From positions 1 to 64,000 of the forward strand of contig CAIQQJ010000006.1 in assembly GCA_903873905.1 (NCBI GenBank): a DNA stretch of 64,000 bases. Reading direction: 5' to 3'. The translations under genes were made by a program, and so were the position numbers. This DNA comes from an uncultured Flavobacteriales bacterium. Its GTDB lineage: Bacteria; Bacteroidota; Bacteroidia; Palsa-965. Positions 18,090 through 28,900 of the stretch are shown here, one piece after another; positions within the stretch are counted from its first letter, which is position 1, and every line of letters begins with the position of its first letter. Below the pieces are notes generated by a model that did not search any database, was not told where the DNA came from, and was given only the letters and a program-made list of their open reading frames with translations.

Positions 18090-18140
18090 TTGTCAGACTG
18101 AGTTTTCCTTACCGAAACTTCGGTAAGGAAAGTATCGAAG
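18090..18140 (-). repeat. 3'-end hairpin element, copy 3 (family I)
   Basis: On the minus strand CTTCGATAC starts at the base after the lon TGA; a stem TTTCCTTACCGAA/TTCGGTAAGGAAA follows, then ACTCAGTCTGACAA. There is no T-run behind the stem, so it is not itself an intrinsic terminator. Confidence 0.75.
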
Positions 18141-20621
18141 TCAGTTCATCTTCTCCAATCTCGGTTCTTTCGGAACGGTAAGTATGATTGGATTTTTAAC
18201 TTTCTCTTTCAGCAGAGAATATTCCAATACATCACCCATTCGTTCGACGTAATGGAAAGTAATTCCCTTCAAATAATTCTGATTGATTTCATCAACGTCT
18301 TTCTTATTTTCTGCACAAAGCACCACTTCTTTTATTCCCGCACGTTTTGCTGCAAGAATTTTTTCGCGTATGCCCCCCACAGCGAGCACGCGTCCACGTA
18401 AAGTGATTTCTCCTGTCATTGCCAGATTCTTTTTCACTTTGCGTTGTGTGAATGCGGATGCCAATGCGGTGAGAATTGCAACGCCTGCTGATGGACCATC
18501 TTTTGGTGTTGCTCCTTCTGGAACGTGAATGTGAACATTGTAATGATCAAACAATTCAGGATTGATTCCGAAAGAATCTCCATGACCACGCAAATATTCC
18601 ATTGCAATGATTGCCGATTCTTTCATCACTTCACCGAGATTTCCAGTGAGTGTCAATTTCCCTTTTCCCTTGCTGATGCTCGTTTCGATGAATAAAATAT
18701 CGCCACCAACTTGTGTCCATGCAAGTCCAGTTACAACACCGGCAACATCATTTCCCTGGTAACGATCTTTCTCGTGTGCAGGTCCAAGAATTTTTACTAG
18801 ATCCGTCGTAGTAGGTTTGTCTTTATACTTTTTCTTCATGGCGATATTTTTCGCCGCGTAACGCACTACTCTACCAATTTGTTTTTCAATATTTCTCACA
18901 CCCGATTCGCGCGTATAATTTTCAATCATGAATTCCAAAACAGCATCGGAAATCGCCAATTGATTTTTCTTCACGCCATGATCTTCCAATTGTTTAGGAA
19001 TCAAATGGCGACGTGCAATTTCCAATTTCTCTTCTGTTGTATAACCTGGCACTTCAATAATCTCAAGACGATCGCGCAAAGCAGGCTGAATGGAATTCAA
19101 AGTGTTTGCCGTTGCGATGAATAAAACTTTTGACAGATCATAATCGTGCTCCACGAAATTATCGTAGAACGTACTATTCTGTTCTGGATCCAAAACTTCC
19201 AACAATGCGGAAGAAGGATCGCCATGCCAATCGTTTCCAACCTTATCAATTTCATCTAGAATAAAAACAGGATTTGATGTTCCCGCTTTTTTGATGTTCT
19301 GTAAAATTCTTCCCGGCATCGCACCGATATATGTTTTGCGATGTCCTCGAACTTCAGATTCATCTTTCAATCCGCCCAATGACATGCGTACATATTTTCT
19401 TCCCAATGCTTCAGCAACGGATTTCCCCAATGAAGTTTTTCCAACTCCGGGAGGTCCGTACAAACAAAGAATCGGTGCTTTCATATTGCCTTTCAATTTC
19501 AAAACGGCAAGATGTTCCAGAATTCTTTCTTTCACTTTTTCCAAACCGAAATGATCACGATCGAGAATTTTTTGCGCTTTATTCAAATCGAAAAGATCTT
19601 TCGAATATTCATTCCAAGGCAAATCAAGCAACAATTCCAAATAATTTGTTTGAACGGAATGTTCTGCCGCATTCGGATTCATGCGCTCCAACTTCGCCAT
19701 GTCTTTTGCAAATGAAGCCGCGAGTTCCTTGCTCCACTTTTTACTTTTCGCACGCTCCTTCATCTCGATTACTTCCTGCTCCATCGGATTGCCACCCAAT
19801 TCTTCCTGGATGGTTTTCATTTGCTGATGAAGGAAATATTCGCGTTGTTGTTTGTCAATATCCACTTTCACTTTCGACTGAATCTGATTTTTCAGTTCGA
19901 GCATTTGAAATTCTTTTGAAAGCAAAGTCAACACACGTGTCGCGCGCTCTTTTACATCAGCACATTCGAGAATGGATTGCTTCTCTCCCACTTCCGCATT
20001 CATGTTCGAAGAAATGAAATTCAGCAAAAAAGAATTGCTCTCAATATTTTTAATTGCAATCTGTGCTTCCGTAGGAACTTGTGGATTATTCTGAATGATT
20101 TTCAGAGCGGTATCTTTTACAGAACCAATAATCGCTTTGAATTCCTGATCACCTTTTTTTGGAAAAATTTCCACGAAAGGTGTAACGTTCGCAATCATGT
20201 AAGGTTCATTCTGCACTTCCTCACCCAAAACAAAACGGCGTTTACCTTGAAGAATCACAGTTGTATTTCCGTCAGGCATGCGCAACATTTTGATGATATA
20301 GGCGACAGTTCCTATTTTGTTCAAATCTGCAATTTGTGGATCTTCAACGTGATCATTTTTTTGTGAAACAACTCCGATAGTTTTATTTCCCTTGTGCGCA
20401 TCACGAATCAACTTGATCGATTTATCGCGACCAACGGTAATTGGAATTACAACTCCTGGAAATAAAACGGTATTTCTTAATGGAAGAATCGGCAGAATTG
20501 GAGCCAAGGCCTCATTATTCATCTGTTCTTCATCTTCCGAACTCATCAATGGTATGAATTCCGTTTCATCATCATTAATGTTGCTAAGGTTCAATCCCTC
20601 AAATATATTTTGCATATTCAT
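18141..20621 (-). CDS. lon: ATP-dependent protease Lon (endopeptidase La)
   Basis: 826 residues, full length. The N-terminal substrate domain begins [17 protein letters not shown]. The AAA+ module carries Walker [10 protein letters not shown] (about residue 389) and Walker [10 protein letters not shown]. The proteolytic domain has the catalytic Ser in DGPSAGVA (about 708) and the Lys in RAGIKEVVL after [11 protein letters not shown] (about 751). It degrades damaged and regulatory proteins in the cytoplasm. The Asp/Glu-rich N-terminal extension is common in this phylum. A good sigma-54 match lies about 110 bases upstream. Its stop touches a dispersed hairpin element, and a terminator follows. 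Confidence 0.97.
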   Translation of the reverse strand: MNMQNIFEGLNLSNINDDETEFIPLMSSEDEEQMNNEALAPILPILPLRNTVLFPGVVIPITVGRDKSIKLIRDAHKGNKTIGVVSQKNDHVEDPQIADLNKIGTVAYIIKMLRMPDGNTTVILQGKRRFVLGEEVQNEPYMIANVTPFVEIFPKKGDQEFKAIIGSVKDTALKIIQNNPQVPTEAQIAIKNIESNSFLLNFISSNMNAEVGEKQSILECADVKERATRVLTLLSKEFQMLELKNQIQSKVKVDIDKQQREYFLHQQMKTIQEELGGNPMEQEVIEMKERAKSKKWSKELAASFAKDMAKLERMNPNAAEHSVQTNYLELLLDLPWNEYSKDLFDLNKAQKILDRDHFGLEKVKERILEHLAVLKLKGNMKAPILCLYGPPGVGKTSLGKSVAEALGRKYVRMSLGGLKDESEVRGHRKTYIGAMPGRILQNIKKAGTSNPVFILDEIDKVGNDWHGDPSSALLEVLDPEQNSTFYDNFVEHDYDLSKVLFIATANTLNSIQPALRDRLEIIEVPGYTTEEKLEIARRHLIPKQLEDHGVKKNQLAISDAVLEFMIENYTRESGVRNIEKQIGRVVRYAAKNIAMKKKYKDKPTTTDLVKILGPAHEKDRYQGNDVAGVVTGLAWTQVGGDILFIETSISKGKGKLTLTGNLGEVMKESAIIAMEYLRGHGDSFGINPELFDHYNVHIHVPEGATPKDGPSAGVAILTALASAFTQRKVKKNLAMTGEITLRGRVLAVGGIREKILAAKRAGIKEVVLCAENKKDVDEINQNYLKGITFHYVERMGDVLEYSLLKEKVKNPIILTVPKEPRLEKMN

Positions 20622-20729
20622 TTTTTAGTCAATTTGTCAGTGCCGCTGCTAATCGGCGTTTTCCACATCCCAAACAATTCGGCAATTGCGGTCAATTCCT
20701 TTGCTGGTGTGGTTTCTATTAATGATAAG

Positions 20730-20746
20730 GGCAATGAGCGTGCCAA
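20730..20746 (-). promoter_or_regulatory. Sigma-54 (-24/-12) promoter candidate for lon
   Basis: On the minus strand TTGGCACGCTCATTGCC fits the consensus YTGGCACGrNNNTTGCW at the invariant GG and GC with correct spacing. It would start transcription about 100 bases before the lon ATG. No rpoN or enhancer-binding protein is in the window. Confidence 0.6.
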
Positions 20747-20786
20747 TGAAAATTTGCTGACTTATTGGCAAAAAATCAGCGAGTAC

Positions 20787-21995
20787 TTATTTTCTGTGTT
20801 TTTCTGTTTTTTTAAAAACAGTCTTCAGCATCGCAATTTCTTTCGCATCCAATTTTATTTTTCTTCGCTCGTAAACTCTTTGAATGGTTTCAACCGCTTT
20901 TTCAAATTGGTATTCGGATAATCCATCTCCTCCGCCCCATGAAAAATCAGGAATGAATTTCGCTGGAAATCCTCCGCCAAAAATATTCGCCGCCACACCA
21001 ATTACAGTTCCAGTATTGAACATGGTATTGATGCCGCATTTAGAATGATCGCCCATGATAATTCCATGAAATTGCATGCCAGTATTTTCACTTCCTCCAA
21101 TGGAATAATTCCAAACAGCAATCTCACCATAATTATTTTTCAGATTGGAACAATTGGTGTCGGCACCAAGATTGCACCATTCACCAATTACAGAATTACC
21201 AATAAAACCATCGTGCGCTTTATTAGAATTTCCGAAAATGACACAATTGGAAACCTCTCCTCCGATTTTACTTCCAGGTCCAATTGTCGTATCGCCATAA
21301 ATTTTTGCACCCATTTTCAAAACCGCATTTTCGCAAATGGCAAGTGGTCCACGTAAATGGCAACCTTCCATGATTTCCACATTATCCCCAATGTAAATTG
21401 GACCTTTTGTTGTGTTAAACGTACTCGCTTCCGCAATTACATTCTTACCAACAAAAACAGGATGTGTTCCAATAACAATATTACTAGAACTCAATTTTGC
21501 ACTGATGTGATTTTTTAATAATTCAAAATCTTCAACAATCGCTTTTCCATTGTGCGTGAAAATATCATTGATGCGATGAAGATTGATTGCGGGAACATTG
21601 GATTGCTTCACTGAAAAATCTCCATTCAAATGCTCATGCGTGGTTAAAGGCATTTTCTCAATATCATTTCCACGATTGACTGCAAGTAGAAATTCTCCTT
21701 TGATCAAAGCTTCTCCAGGTTGCAAGGCAAGCACTTCAAATGCAAGTTCTCCTGTTGGAACAACGCGCGAATTGATCCAGAGATTTTGTTTTGTTGCATC
21801 GGGCAAATATGGGAATGCAAAATCCTGTAAATAATCCGCGGTTGCAGTTGTGCTCTCCGATTTCAAACGTTGTTCCCATTTTTCGCGAATGGTAAAAATT
21901 CCAATGCGGAAATCGGCAATCGGTTTTGTCCAAGCCAAAGGCAAGAATTGACTGCGGGAATCATCATCAAATAATACTAATCGGAAATTGGACAT
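20787..21995 (-). CDS. Alternative bacteroidete GlmU-like nucleotidyltransferase/acyltransferase
   Basis: 402 residues. The N-terminus VLFDDDSRSQFLPLAWTKPIADFRIGIFT is that of the bacteroidete GlmU replacement (a divergent sugar-nucleotidyltransferase), and the C-terminal half is a left-handed beta-helix of hexapeptides (GTHPVFVGKNVIAEAST, IYIGDNVEIMEG, GPLAICENAVLKMGAKIYGD). It most likely acetylates glucosamine-1-phosphate and/or makes UDP-GlcNAc for peptidoglycan and LPS. The canonical GlmU loop G-x-G-T-R-M is absent. The 165-bp gap to lon contains the lon promoter region. Confidence 0.88.
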   Translation of the reverse strand: MSNFRLVLFDDDSRSQFLPLAWTKPIADFRIGIFTIREKWEQRLKSESTTATADYLQDFAFPYLPDATKQNLWINSRVVPTGELAFEVLALQPGEALIKGEFLLAVNRGNDIEKMPLTTHEHLNGDFSVKQSNVPAINLHRINDIFTHNGKAIVEDFELLKNHISAKLSSSNIVIGTHPVFVGKNVIAEASTFNTTKGPIYIGDNVEIMEGCHLRGPLAICENAVLKMGAKIYGDTTIGPGSKIGGEVSNCVIFGNSNKAHDGFIGNSVIGEWCNLGADTNCSNLKNNYGEIAVWNYSIGGSENTGMQFHGIIMGDHSKCGINTMFNTGTVIGVAANIFGGGFPAKFIPDFSWGGGDGLSEYQFEKAVETIQRVYERRKIKLDAKEIAMLKTVFKKTEKHRK

Positions 21996-22048
21996 AAAAG
22001 TGGCTTAAACTGTTAGTCGGAGGAACTTAAGAGTAATGACAAAGTTCA

Positions 22049-22088
22049 GAAAAAACAAATCCCCTCCCAACATATTTGTTGGGAAGGG
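22049..22088 (-). terminator. Intrinsic terminator of rpmE2
   Basis: On the minus strand CCCTTCCCAACA, loop AATA, TGTTGGGAGGGG (12-bp stem with one G-U pair), then ATTTGTTTTTTC. Confidence 0.8.
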
Positions 22089-22122
22089 ACATAATATTTG
22101 AATTTCCGCCTCAGCGGAGGAA

Positions 22123-22374
22123 TTACTTCTTCTTTTCGTAACGTGTACGGAATTTGTCGATACGACCTGCAGTATCCACAAGCTTCATTTTGCCTGTGTA
22201 ATAAGGGTGGGAAGTATTTGAAATCTCCATTTTCACAAGTGGATATTCGTTTCCATCTTCATATTTGATGGTCTCTTTTGTATCCGCACAAGACTTGGTA
22301 ATGAAGGTGATGTCATTAGACATGTCCTTAAACACAACGAGGCGGTAATTTTCTGGGTGAATTCCTTTTTTCAT
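22123..22374 (-). CDS. rpmE2: 50S ribosomal protein L31, type B
   Basis: 83 residues beginning [17 protein letters not shown], with [13 protein letters not shown] and [13 protein letters not shown], all typical of L31. It lacks the zinc-binding cysteines of the type A form, which makes it type B. It is part of the large ribosomal subunit at the central protuberance bridge. It has its own promoter box (22409-22416) and its own terminator, so it is probably monocistronic. Confidence 0.95.
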   Translation of the reverse strand: MKKGIHPENYRLVVFKDMSNDITFITKSCADTKETIKYEDGNEYPLVKMEISNTSHPYYTGKMKLVDTAGRIDKFRTRYEKKK

Positions 22375-22408
22375 GATTTTATGTATTGCCGTATTTCCTA
22401 CGGGGACG

Positions 22409-22416
22409 CAAAGATA
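22409..22416 (-). promoter_or_regulatory. TAnnTTTG -7 box of rpmE2
   Basis: TATCTTTG on the minus strand, about 35 bases before the ATG, implying a leader of roughly 28 bases. Confidence 0.6.
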
Positions 22417-22812
22417 GGAAATTATCAGAAAATAAAGCTAATTCCTTAAAAATTGGCTGTTTCGGGGGGTAATTGTAAGAATTTAAAGTTAGCAGAGGTG
22501 AAAATAAAAAGCCACCTACGTTCCCGCTATTGATTAAATCCATAAGTATTCTACCCGTTTTCATTGACAAATTAGCAACTAGGCAGATGAAATAAATGCA
22601 ATTATTGAGACTGTAAGTTAGACCAATACCTATTCTACTATTTGATCCTTAACCTTTTATATAATTATTTTGCACTTACATCAGCGTGACTCTGAAAGTT
22701 TGAATATCCGTCAAATGAGACCTAATAGAAAAATGTGGAAGACAATATTTTTGCCTTTCCATCGTATTACCCCTGAAAACCGACTACCACCTACCAACAA
22801 CCGACTACTGAC

Positions 22813-22820
22813 TATATTTG
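22813..22820 (+). promoter_or_regulatory. TAnnTTTG -7 box almost touching a start codon
   Basis: TATATTTG ends 5 bases before the ATG at 22826; transcription would begin at or next to the start codon, giving a leaderless or nearly leaderless message. Confidence 0.5.
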
Positions 22821-22825
22821 CACCG

Positions 22826-24241
22826 ATGCGCCAAATTTCATTTTTAATTATTTCCATCGCAATTATTTTTTCCATGCAAACCGGTTGCAGGAAAGATCCG
22901 ATTACTACTGACTCTTCAGCACGACTTCGTTTTTCAATAGACACAATTGTATTCGATACTGTTTTTACAACAGTAGGATCTTCCACTCGACAATTTAAAG
23001 TCTATAACGATGGAAATAAATCTGTAAACATTGCATCCATCAAACTTGCAGGTGGGAATGTTTCTAATTTCCATTTAAATATTGATGGCTCTCCTGTTGT
23101 TGGCACTGGCAATATTCTTTTGCGTGGCGGTGATAGCATGTATGTTTTTGTTGATGTTACCGTTGATCCCAACAACAGCAATTCACCATTGATGATTGAA
23201 GATTCCGTTCAGTTTGAAACGAATGGAAATCATCAGCATGTTATTTTGAATGCGGTTGGACAAGACGCTTATTTTTATCACAACGAATATTTGAATTGTA
23301 ATGAAGTTTGGAATAATGATAAGCCACATGTGATTTACGGATACGCTGTTGTTCCACAGTGTTGCACATTGACAATTAATGCGGGCGCAAGAGTTTATCT
23401 GCATCATAATGGGGTTTTAGCTGTTGATTCCTGCGCGACATTAAAAGTTTTGGGAGCATTTGGAAATCCTGTAAAATTTCAAGGCGATCGATTGGAAGCG
23501 GATTATGCAGAAGAGCCAGGACAGTGGGGATATATCTGGTGTTCTTCATTGAGTAAAAACAACGTTATTGATTGGGCAGAAATAAAAAATGGCACAATTG
23601 GAATTTTGAGTGATAGCCTTGGAGGTTCAGCAAACCCTACAGTGAAAATTACGAATACAAAAATTCGTAACATGAGCCTTGCAGGAATTTTTGGTCAGGG
23701 TTCCTGGATTGAAGGTGAAAATATTGCTGTTCAGAATTGCGCACAATATTGTTTGGCGATGGCGTATGGTGGAAAATGCACCTTCCGACATTGTACGTTT
23801 GGCGATTATTACGATATCGCTACTCGCACAACTCCTTGCGTGTTGTTGAACAATTGGTACAAGGTGAATGATTTGGTAAACAGTTATCGCGATCTTTCAC
23901 AAGCTGATTTTTACAATTGTATTATTTATGGAAATCTCGACAACGAAATTGGCTTGGATTCCAATAGTGCTTCTACCACACAATTCCATTATTACTTTTC
24001 ACATTCTCTGATAAAAACAAATGTGAATGTTTCTAGCATTTCACATTTCCTAAGCAACGTTTATAATCAGGAACCTTATTTCCATGATATTTCAACTTAT
24101 GATTTACACCTTAATGCCAGTTCTCATGCAATTGACATTGGTGATAATACAATAGGACTTTTAGTTCCTTTGGATTTGGATAATATCTCGCGCTTCAACA
24201 ATGGAATTCCTGATGCAGGCGCTTATGAAAATGTGCCGTAG
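22826..24241 (+). CDS. Lipoprotein with parallel beta-helix-like region
   Basis: 471 residues. The start is the ATG of MRQISFLIISIAIIFSMQTGC, a lipoprotein signal with the lipid Cys at residue 21. A beta-sandwich stretch follows (SIDTIVFDTVFTTVGSSTRQFKVYN), resembling an abnormal-spindle/HYDIN-type Ig domain. The rest shows the short strand repeats of right-handed beta-helix proteins (GTIGILSDS, KITNTKIRNMSLAGIFG, CTFRHCTFGDYYD) and ends DAGAYE, as in many such surface proteins. Probably attached to the outer membrane and binding or cleaving a polysaccharide, but no catalytic residues could be assigned. Confidence 0.8.
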   Translation: MRQISFLIISIAIIFSMQTGCRKDPITTDSSARLRFSIDTIVFDTVFTTVGSSTRQFKVYNDGNKSVNIASIKLAGGNVSNFHLNIDGSPVVGTGNILLRGGDSMYVFVDVTVDPNNSNSPLMIEDSVQFETNGNHQHVILNAVGQDAYFYHNEYLNCNEVWNNDKPHVIYGYAVVPQCCTLTINAGARVYLHHNGVLAVDSCATLKVLGAFGNPVKFQGDRLEADYAEEPGQWGYIWCSSLSKNNVIDWAEIKNGTIGILSDSLGGSANPTVKITNTKIRNMSLAGIFGQGSWIEGENIAVQNCAQYCLAMAYGGKCTFRHCTFGDYYDIATRTTPCVLLNNWYKVNDLVNSYRDLSQADFYNCIIYGNLDNEIGLDSNSASTTQFHYYFSHSLIKTNVNVSSISHFLSNVYNQEPYFHDISTYDLHLNASSHAIDIGDNTIGLLVPLDLDNISRFNNGIPDAGAYENVP

Positions 24242-24319
24242 ATTTTTCTGAATTCACATTTTCTCCATCTTTAGTCGTTTACAAACACTTGACAACCGAA
24301 TAATTCATTCCGACTTGGA

Positions 24320-24327
24320 TAGGTTTG
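24320..24327 (+). promoter_or_regulatory. TAnnTTTG -7 box
   Basis: TAGGTTTG, 22 bases before the ATG of the small lipoprotein at 24350. Confidence 0.45.
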
Positions 24328-24349
24328 CATTCCAAATAATATTTAGGAC

Positions 24350-24823
24350 ATGCAATCAAAATTCAGTCTTCCGATTTTCATCCTCACTATTTTTTCGTTG
24401 CTATTTTTTTCTTGCTCAACATCTGTTGCTACACCACCTCCACTCGATCCAGCAACAGAAAAATTCAGCATGTATTTGAAATTGAATTTCGAAGACAGTA
24501 TTCCAAACTCGCGACATCTTTATGTTTTAATTTCTAAAAAAGATTCTCGGGAAAATGTTTCAAAAATTTTATCTCGATTGAATGTTGAAATGGGAAATAA
24601 AAAACCAGAGACCTATTCTTCCATCGTCAGTGTCAATATGCCGATTGATGATTCAATGATGCTTCCCGGTAAAATTCATACCGACTGGAATGGGGCGATA
24701 GATAAATTGAATTTGAATTTATCAAGTGTCACATTGATTCAAACAGAAAACAATAAAATCGCTGATATCCTTCCACTTTCAGTGGACAGTTCAGGAATGG
24801 AAAAACAATTTCTGAAATGGTGA
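24350..24823 (+). CDS. Small putative lipoprotein, function unknown
   Basis: 157 residues with a lipoprotein signal ending LLFFSC (lipid Cys at residue 22), then a Thr/Pro-rich linker and an alpha/beta domain without known motifs. It converges with the PorP/SprF gene with only 13 bases between the stops. I recognise no family. Confidence 0.7.
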   Translation: MQSKFSLPIFILTIFSLLFFSCSTSVATPPPLDPATEKFSMYLKLNFEDSIPNSRHLYVLISKKDSRENVSKILSRLNVEMGNKKPETYSSIVSVNMPIDDSMMLPGKIHTDWNGAIDKLNLNLSSVTLIQTENNKIADILPLSVDSSGMEKQFLKW

Positions 24824-24836
24824 GATTTGAAATTTC

Positions 24837-25889
24837 CTAAAAAAAGCTTGGCTTGGAAAGTCTTGTGTTCTGAGAACTGTATAATCCTGTATAAATCAGC
24901 ATAAATTCCATTGCCCCCCTTCCATTGCTCGCCGCTGTCAATTTCGAAACATTGAGGTCGTAATTAATTGCGGCACCAATCGCTCCGATGTCCACGCGCA
25001 CATAAGCGGAAACGGCATCACCTAATCGATACATTCCACCAAGTGTAAATGAACGATCATTTTGATAACCCGTGTAATGAGATCTGTCTTGCATTTTGAA
25101 TTTTACCCCAGCTCCTGCGTTTATCATTTTTGCAGGTCCTTGCTGAACATATTCGAACTGTGGAATCAATGTCGTATTTGCATTTTCTCCCAATGCAATT
25201 TGTGCAGAATAATGTGCACACAATTTCATGTAGAGTTTATCTGTGCCGCCAAGAAATTGTACCTCTGGTCGACTCAAATGACTTACCGCAGCACCTCCAT
25301 TCATTTTGAATCGATCATTTCTCACTGTTGTAATGGCAATTCCAGCAGCATAATCTCCAAATAGATAATGATCATTTGGCAATGCAGTTTCTCCTGATCC
25401 CAATGTCGGATCATAGTTCAACCCATCAAATTGTTGATTCCAAGTCGAACTGCCAAGATTAATACTTCGTTGATCCATACCAGCCATGAATCCCATAGAA
25501 AAAAATGTTGCCCCCGCACCATCGAGTGATTTGTTGTAAGAAAAACTTCCACTGAACTGATTGTTTTTCAAACTTGTGCTTCCCGCTTTATCCACATTCA
25601 CATTCAATCCAACGGCAAAAAAATCAGGACTCGATTTCTTTTTATCTTTTTTCGGCAATGGCATATCCCCACCAAATGAATAAGTGGTGTAAGGTTTGGA
25701 AATATTCGACCATTGTGTTCTGTAATTATTTACAATACGCAAATCGCCAGTGAAATTTCCAGTCAATGCAGGATTTAAAGTCAAAGGTGCCATGGTAAAC
25801 ATGGAATAATGAAAATCCTGTGCTTCGGAAAAAAGCGGTAGCAGTAATATAACGCAAAGCATTTTAAAAAAAAGTTTCATCCGTTTCAT
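24837..25889 (-). CDS. PorP/SprF family type IX secretion membrane protein
   Basis: 350 residues. After the signal peptide (LFFKMLCVILLLPLFSEAQ) comes the PorP/SprF opening FHYSMFTMAPLTLNPALTGNF, then an outer-membrane barrel with YRTQWSNISKPYTTYSFGGD and NDRSFTLGGMYRLGDAV. SprF-like proteins are needed for export or anchoring of the large CHU_C-type adhesin encoded next to them. Here that partner lies directly upstream in the same operon, 18 bases away. Confidence 0.92.
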   Translation of the reverse strand: MKRMKLFFKMLCVILLLPLFSEAQDFHYSMFTMAPLTLNPALTGNFTGDLRIVNNYRTQWSNISKPYTTYSFGGDMPLPKKDKKKSSPDFFAVGLNVNVDKAGSTSLKNNQFSGSFSYNKSLDGAGATFFSMGFMAGMDQRSINLGSSTWNQQFDGLNYDPTLGSGETALPNDHYLFGDYAAGIAITTVRNDRFKMNGGAAVSHLSRPEVQFLGGTDKLYMKLCAHYSAQIALGENANTTLIPQFEYVQQGPAKMINAGAGVKFKMQDRSHYTGYQNDRSFTLGGMYRLGDAVSAYVRVDIGAIGAAINYDLNVSKLTAASNGRGAMEFMLIYTGLYSSQNTRLSKPSFF

Positions 25890-25907
25890 AGTTTTGCCTC
25901 CTGAATA

Positions 25908-28900
25908 TTATCGCACAAGTGAAACATCACCTTTTAAAGTTTGCGTTGTCCCATCATAAAAATCAGCATTGACATACCAAACATAAATTCCTGTATTCAT
26001 ATCCTTACCATGAAAAGTCCCATCCCAACCATCATTGATATTTGAACTTTCAAAAACCTTTTCGCCGAATCGATCATAAACAACAAAATTCAATGTTTTT
26101 ATTCCCGCACCTCGAACCCACAAAATATCATTTACATTATCTCCATTAGGAGAAAACGCACTCGGAATAAAAATTGAATAGGCAATGATAACATCCACTG
26201 TCACTGTGTCTGTTGACATACAACCAAAAGCATTGGTATAAGAGACAGTATAAGTTGTCGTCACCGTTGGACTTGCTAGCGGACTCTGACAACTCGTGCA
26301 ACTCAATCCAGTTGCGGGCGACCAAGAATAAGTTCCCACTCCTCCACTCGCATTTAAAGTGGTGCTGTTTCCAATTGCAATGGTAACGTAAGCACCAGCG
26401 TCCACATTATTTTGAGCGCCAACAACCATGTAATTATTCATGACAATTGTATCTGAACCAAATGCATTTGTAGAAATTAAAGTCACAGAATAATTTCCTG
26501 GAGTGTTGTAACAAATGTTTGTCGGATTTTGTAGCGTTGAAGTTGCTGGCGTTGCTCCTGGGAAACTCCACGACCAACCCGTTGGTGTTCCTGTGCTCAT
26601 GTCTGTGAAATTCACGCATGATGATTCACAAATCATATTGTCACTTACATTCAAAGCTGCTGTTGGCAACGAACAAACTGAAACCGTAATGGTTACCATT
26701 GAAGTCGCAGTACAACCATTTGCATCAGTAACTGTAAGTGTATAAGTTGTCGTTGTTGTTGGTGTAACAATTACGCTATTACCAGAAAGATTTCCAGGCA
26801 TCCAATTATACGTTAAACCACCTGTGCCATTCAATGTTGTTTGTTGACCTGAACAAATCGATGCATTCGGTCCTGCGTTTGCTGTTGGAGGAGGATTAAC
26901 AACGATGTAACCTGTTTTTGTCAACGTCCCATTTCCATTTGCATTTGTTGCTACAAGTGTAACCGCATAAGTCCCTGCTGCAGGATAACAAATGTTTGTT
27001 GGATTTTGTTGTGTAGATGATCCAGTTGAAGCACCAGCAAAAGTCCAAGTCCAACTTGTTGGAGAATTATTACTTTGATCGGTGAAATTGATACAATCAC
27101 CAACACATAAGGTTGAATCGGTTGCTAGAAAAGATACTTGCGGCACATTGCAAGCCTGAACGACAACTGTAACCTGTGCAGTATTGGTACAACCTGCGGC
27201 ACTCGTTCCCACGATTGTATAAGTTGTAGTTACTATTGGCGTTACACTTACAGCGGAACCCGTTAGATTTCCCGGATTCCAAACATAAGTAGCTGCACCA
27301 GCTGCACTCAAATTCGAAAATTGCCCAATACAAATTGTTGTTGGGCTTGCAGTAACAATCACATTCGGTGCAGGATTTACAGTTATGACTTGTGTGGCAC
27401 TTGTACTTCCATTAACATTTGTCACAGTTAATGTAACCGTATAAGTTCCTGCGGTAGCCCATGTCACTCCGGTGACATTTGGTGTTGTTGCTGTCGCTGG
27501 TGTGCCACTAGGAAAAGTCCAACTCCAACTTGTTGGTGCGCCTGTGGAATTATCCGTAAAATCCACAGGATCTCCAATACAAACCGATGTTGAACTTGGT
27601 GTAAATGCGGCAATAGGGCCCGCACAAATATTTACTGTAACGGAAACAGTTTGTGTATTAATACAACCTGCTGCACTTGTTCCCGTGACCGTATAAGTTG
27701 TTGTAGTTGCAGGAGAAACACTAACTGAAGTTCCTGATAAACTTCCAGGCATCCATGCATAGGTGGAGGCACCTGCTCCTGTCAAGGTGGTATTCTGTCC
27801 CACACAGATTACCGTTGGACTTGCAGTTACCGTGACGCTTGGTAATGAATTTACCGTAACGGAAACAGTTTGTGTATTAATACAACCTGCTGCACTTGTT
27901 CCTGTAACAGTATAAGTTGTTGTTGTTGCAGGGGAAACGCTAACTGAGGTTCCAGTTAAACTTCCTGGCATCCATGCATAAGTTGAAGCGCCTGCTCCTG
28001 TCAAGGTGGAATTTTGCCCTACACAAATGGAGGTTGGACTTGCAGTTACAGTAACTGTTGGCAATGGATTTACAGTAACGCTTACCGTATGAGTACCAAC
28101 ACAACCTAAAGCACTTGTTCCCGTGACCGTATAAGTTGTTGTAGTTGCAGGAGAAACACTAACTGAAGTTCCTGATAAACTTCCAGGCATCCATGCATAG
28201 GTGGAGGCACCCGCTCCTGTTAATATAGAACTCTGTCCAACACAAATTGTAGTTGGACTTGCTGTTGCTGTAACTGTTGGCACTGGATTTACTATGACGG
28301 AAACAGTTTGTGTATTAATACAACCTGCAGCACTTGTTCCTGTTACCGTATAAGTTGTTGTTGTGGCTGGAGAAACGCTAACAGAAGTTCCCGACAAACT
28401 TCCAGGCATCCATGCATAAGTTGAAGCGCCTCCTGCAGTGAGGGTGGAAGACTGTCCATTACAAATTGGTGATGGAGATGCAGTAGCAGTAACAGTTGGT
28501 GTTGGATTTACAGTAATTACAACAGTCGAATTACTGCTGCCATTTACATTGGTTGCAGTTAAGGTAACTGTATAAGTTCCTGCTGCCGCCCAAGTAACTC
28601 CGCTTGGATTTTGCACTGTTGAAGTTGGAGGTGTTCCACTTGGAAAGGTCCATGCCCAACTTGTTGGTGCCCCTGTGGAATTGTCAGTGAAATTCACCAA
28701 TGTCCCAATGCAAACACTTGTTGCACTCGCAGTAAACGCGGCAACTGGAGGACCAGCTGAAACGGTGCTCAGCTTAATGTCATCCACAGCAAAAGATGGA
28801 TCAGTTCCTACGTTATCATCATTATTAGTCCAATTAAAACCAATTTTAACATTGGCATTATTATTTGCACTTGCTGGAAGTAAAATTGAAAATGCTGTCC

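Larger units (their letters stand above)
22375..22825. other. 451-bp divergent intergenic region
   Basis: Between the divergent rpmE2 and lipoprotein starts. It contains the rpmE2 -7 box, a -7 box just before the lipoprotein ATG, and a short degenerate repeat (CCGACTAC ... CCGACTAC, 22778-22808). An open frame runs into the lipoprotein gene from a TTG at 22670, but it gives no plausible protein before the signal peptide. Nothing else was recognised in 22440-22770. Confidence 0.6.

Noticed and set aside
18090-18140. The hairpin at the lon stop as its terminator
   Set aside because: No T-run follows the stem; a proper terminator with a T-run lies further on at 18037-18074.
19331-20017. 228-codon open frame on the plus strand inside lon
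   Set aside because: It is antisense to the highly conserved Lon reading frame, its translation shows no domain, and it has no promoter or start context.
22670-22825. N-terminal extension of the beta-helix lipoprotein from the upstream TTG
   Set aside because: The 52 extra residues are basic and unlike a signal sequence, and would bury the real lipoprotein signal that starts at 22826.
27632-28507. Regular repeats as a CRISPR array
   Set aside because: The 219-bp units are coding, in frame, without unique spacers of constant size.
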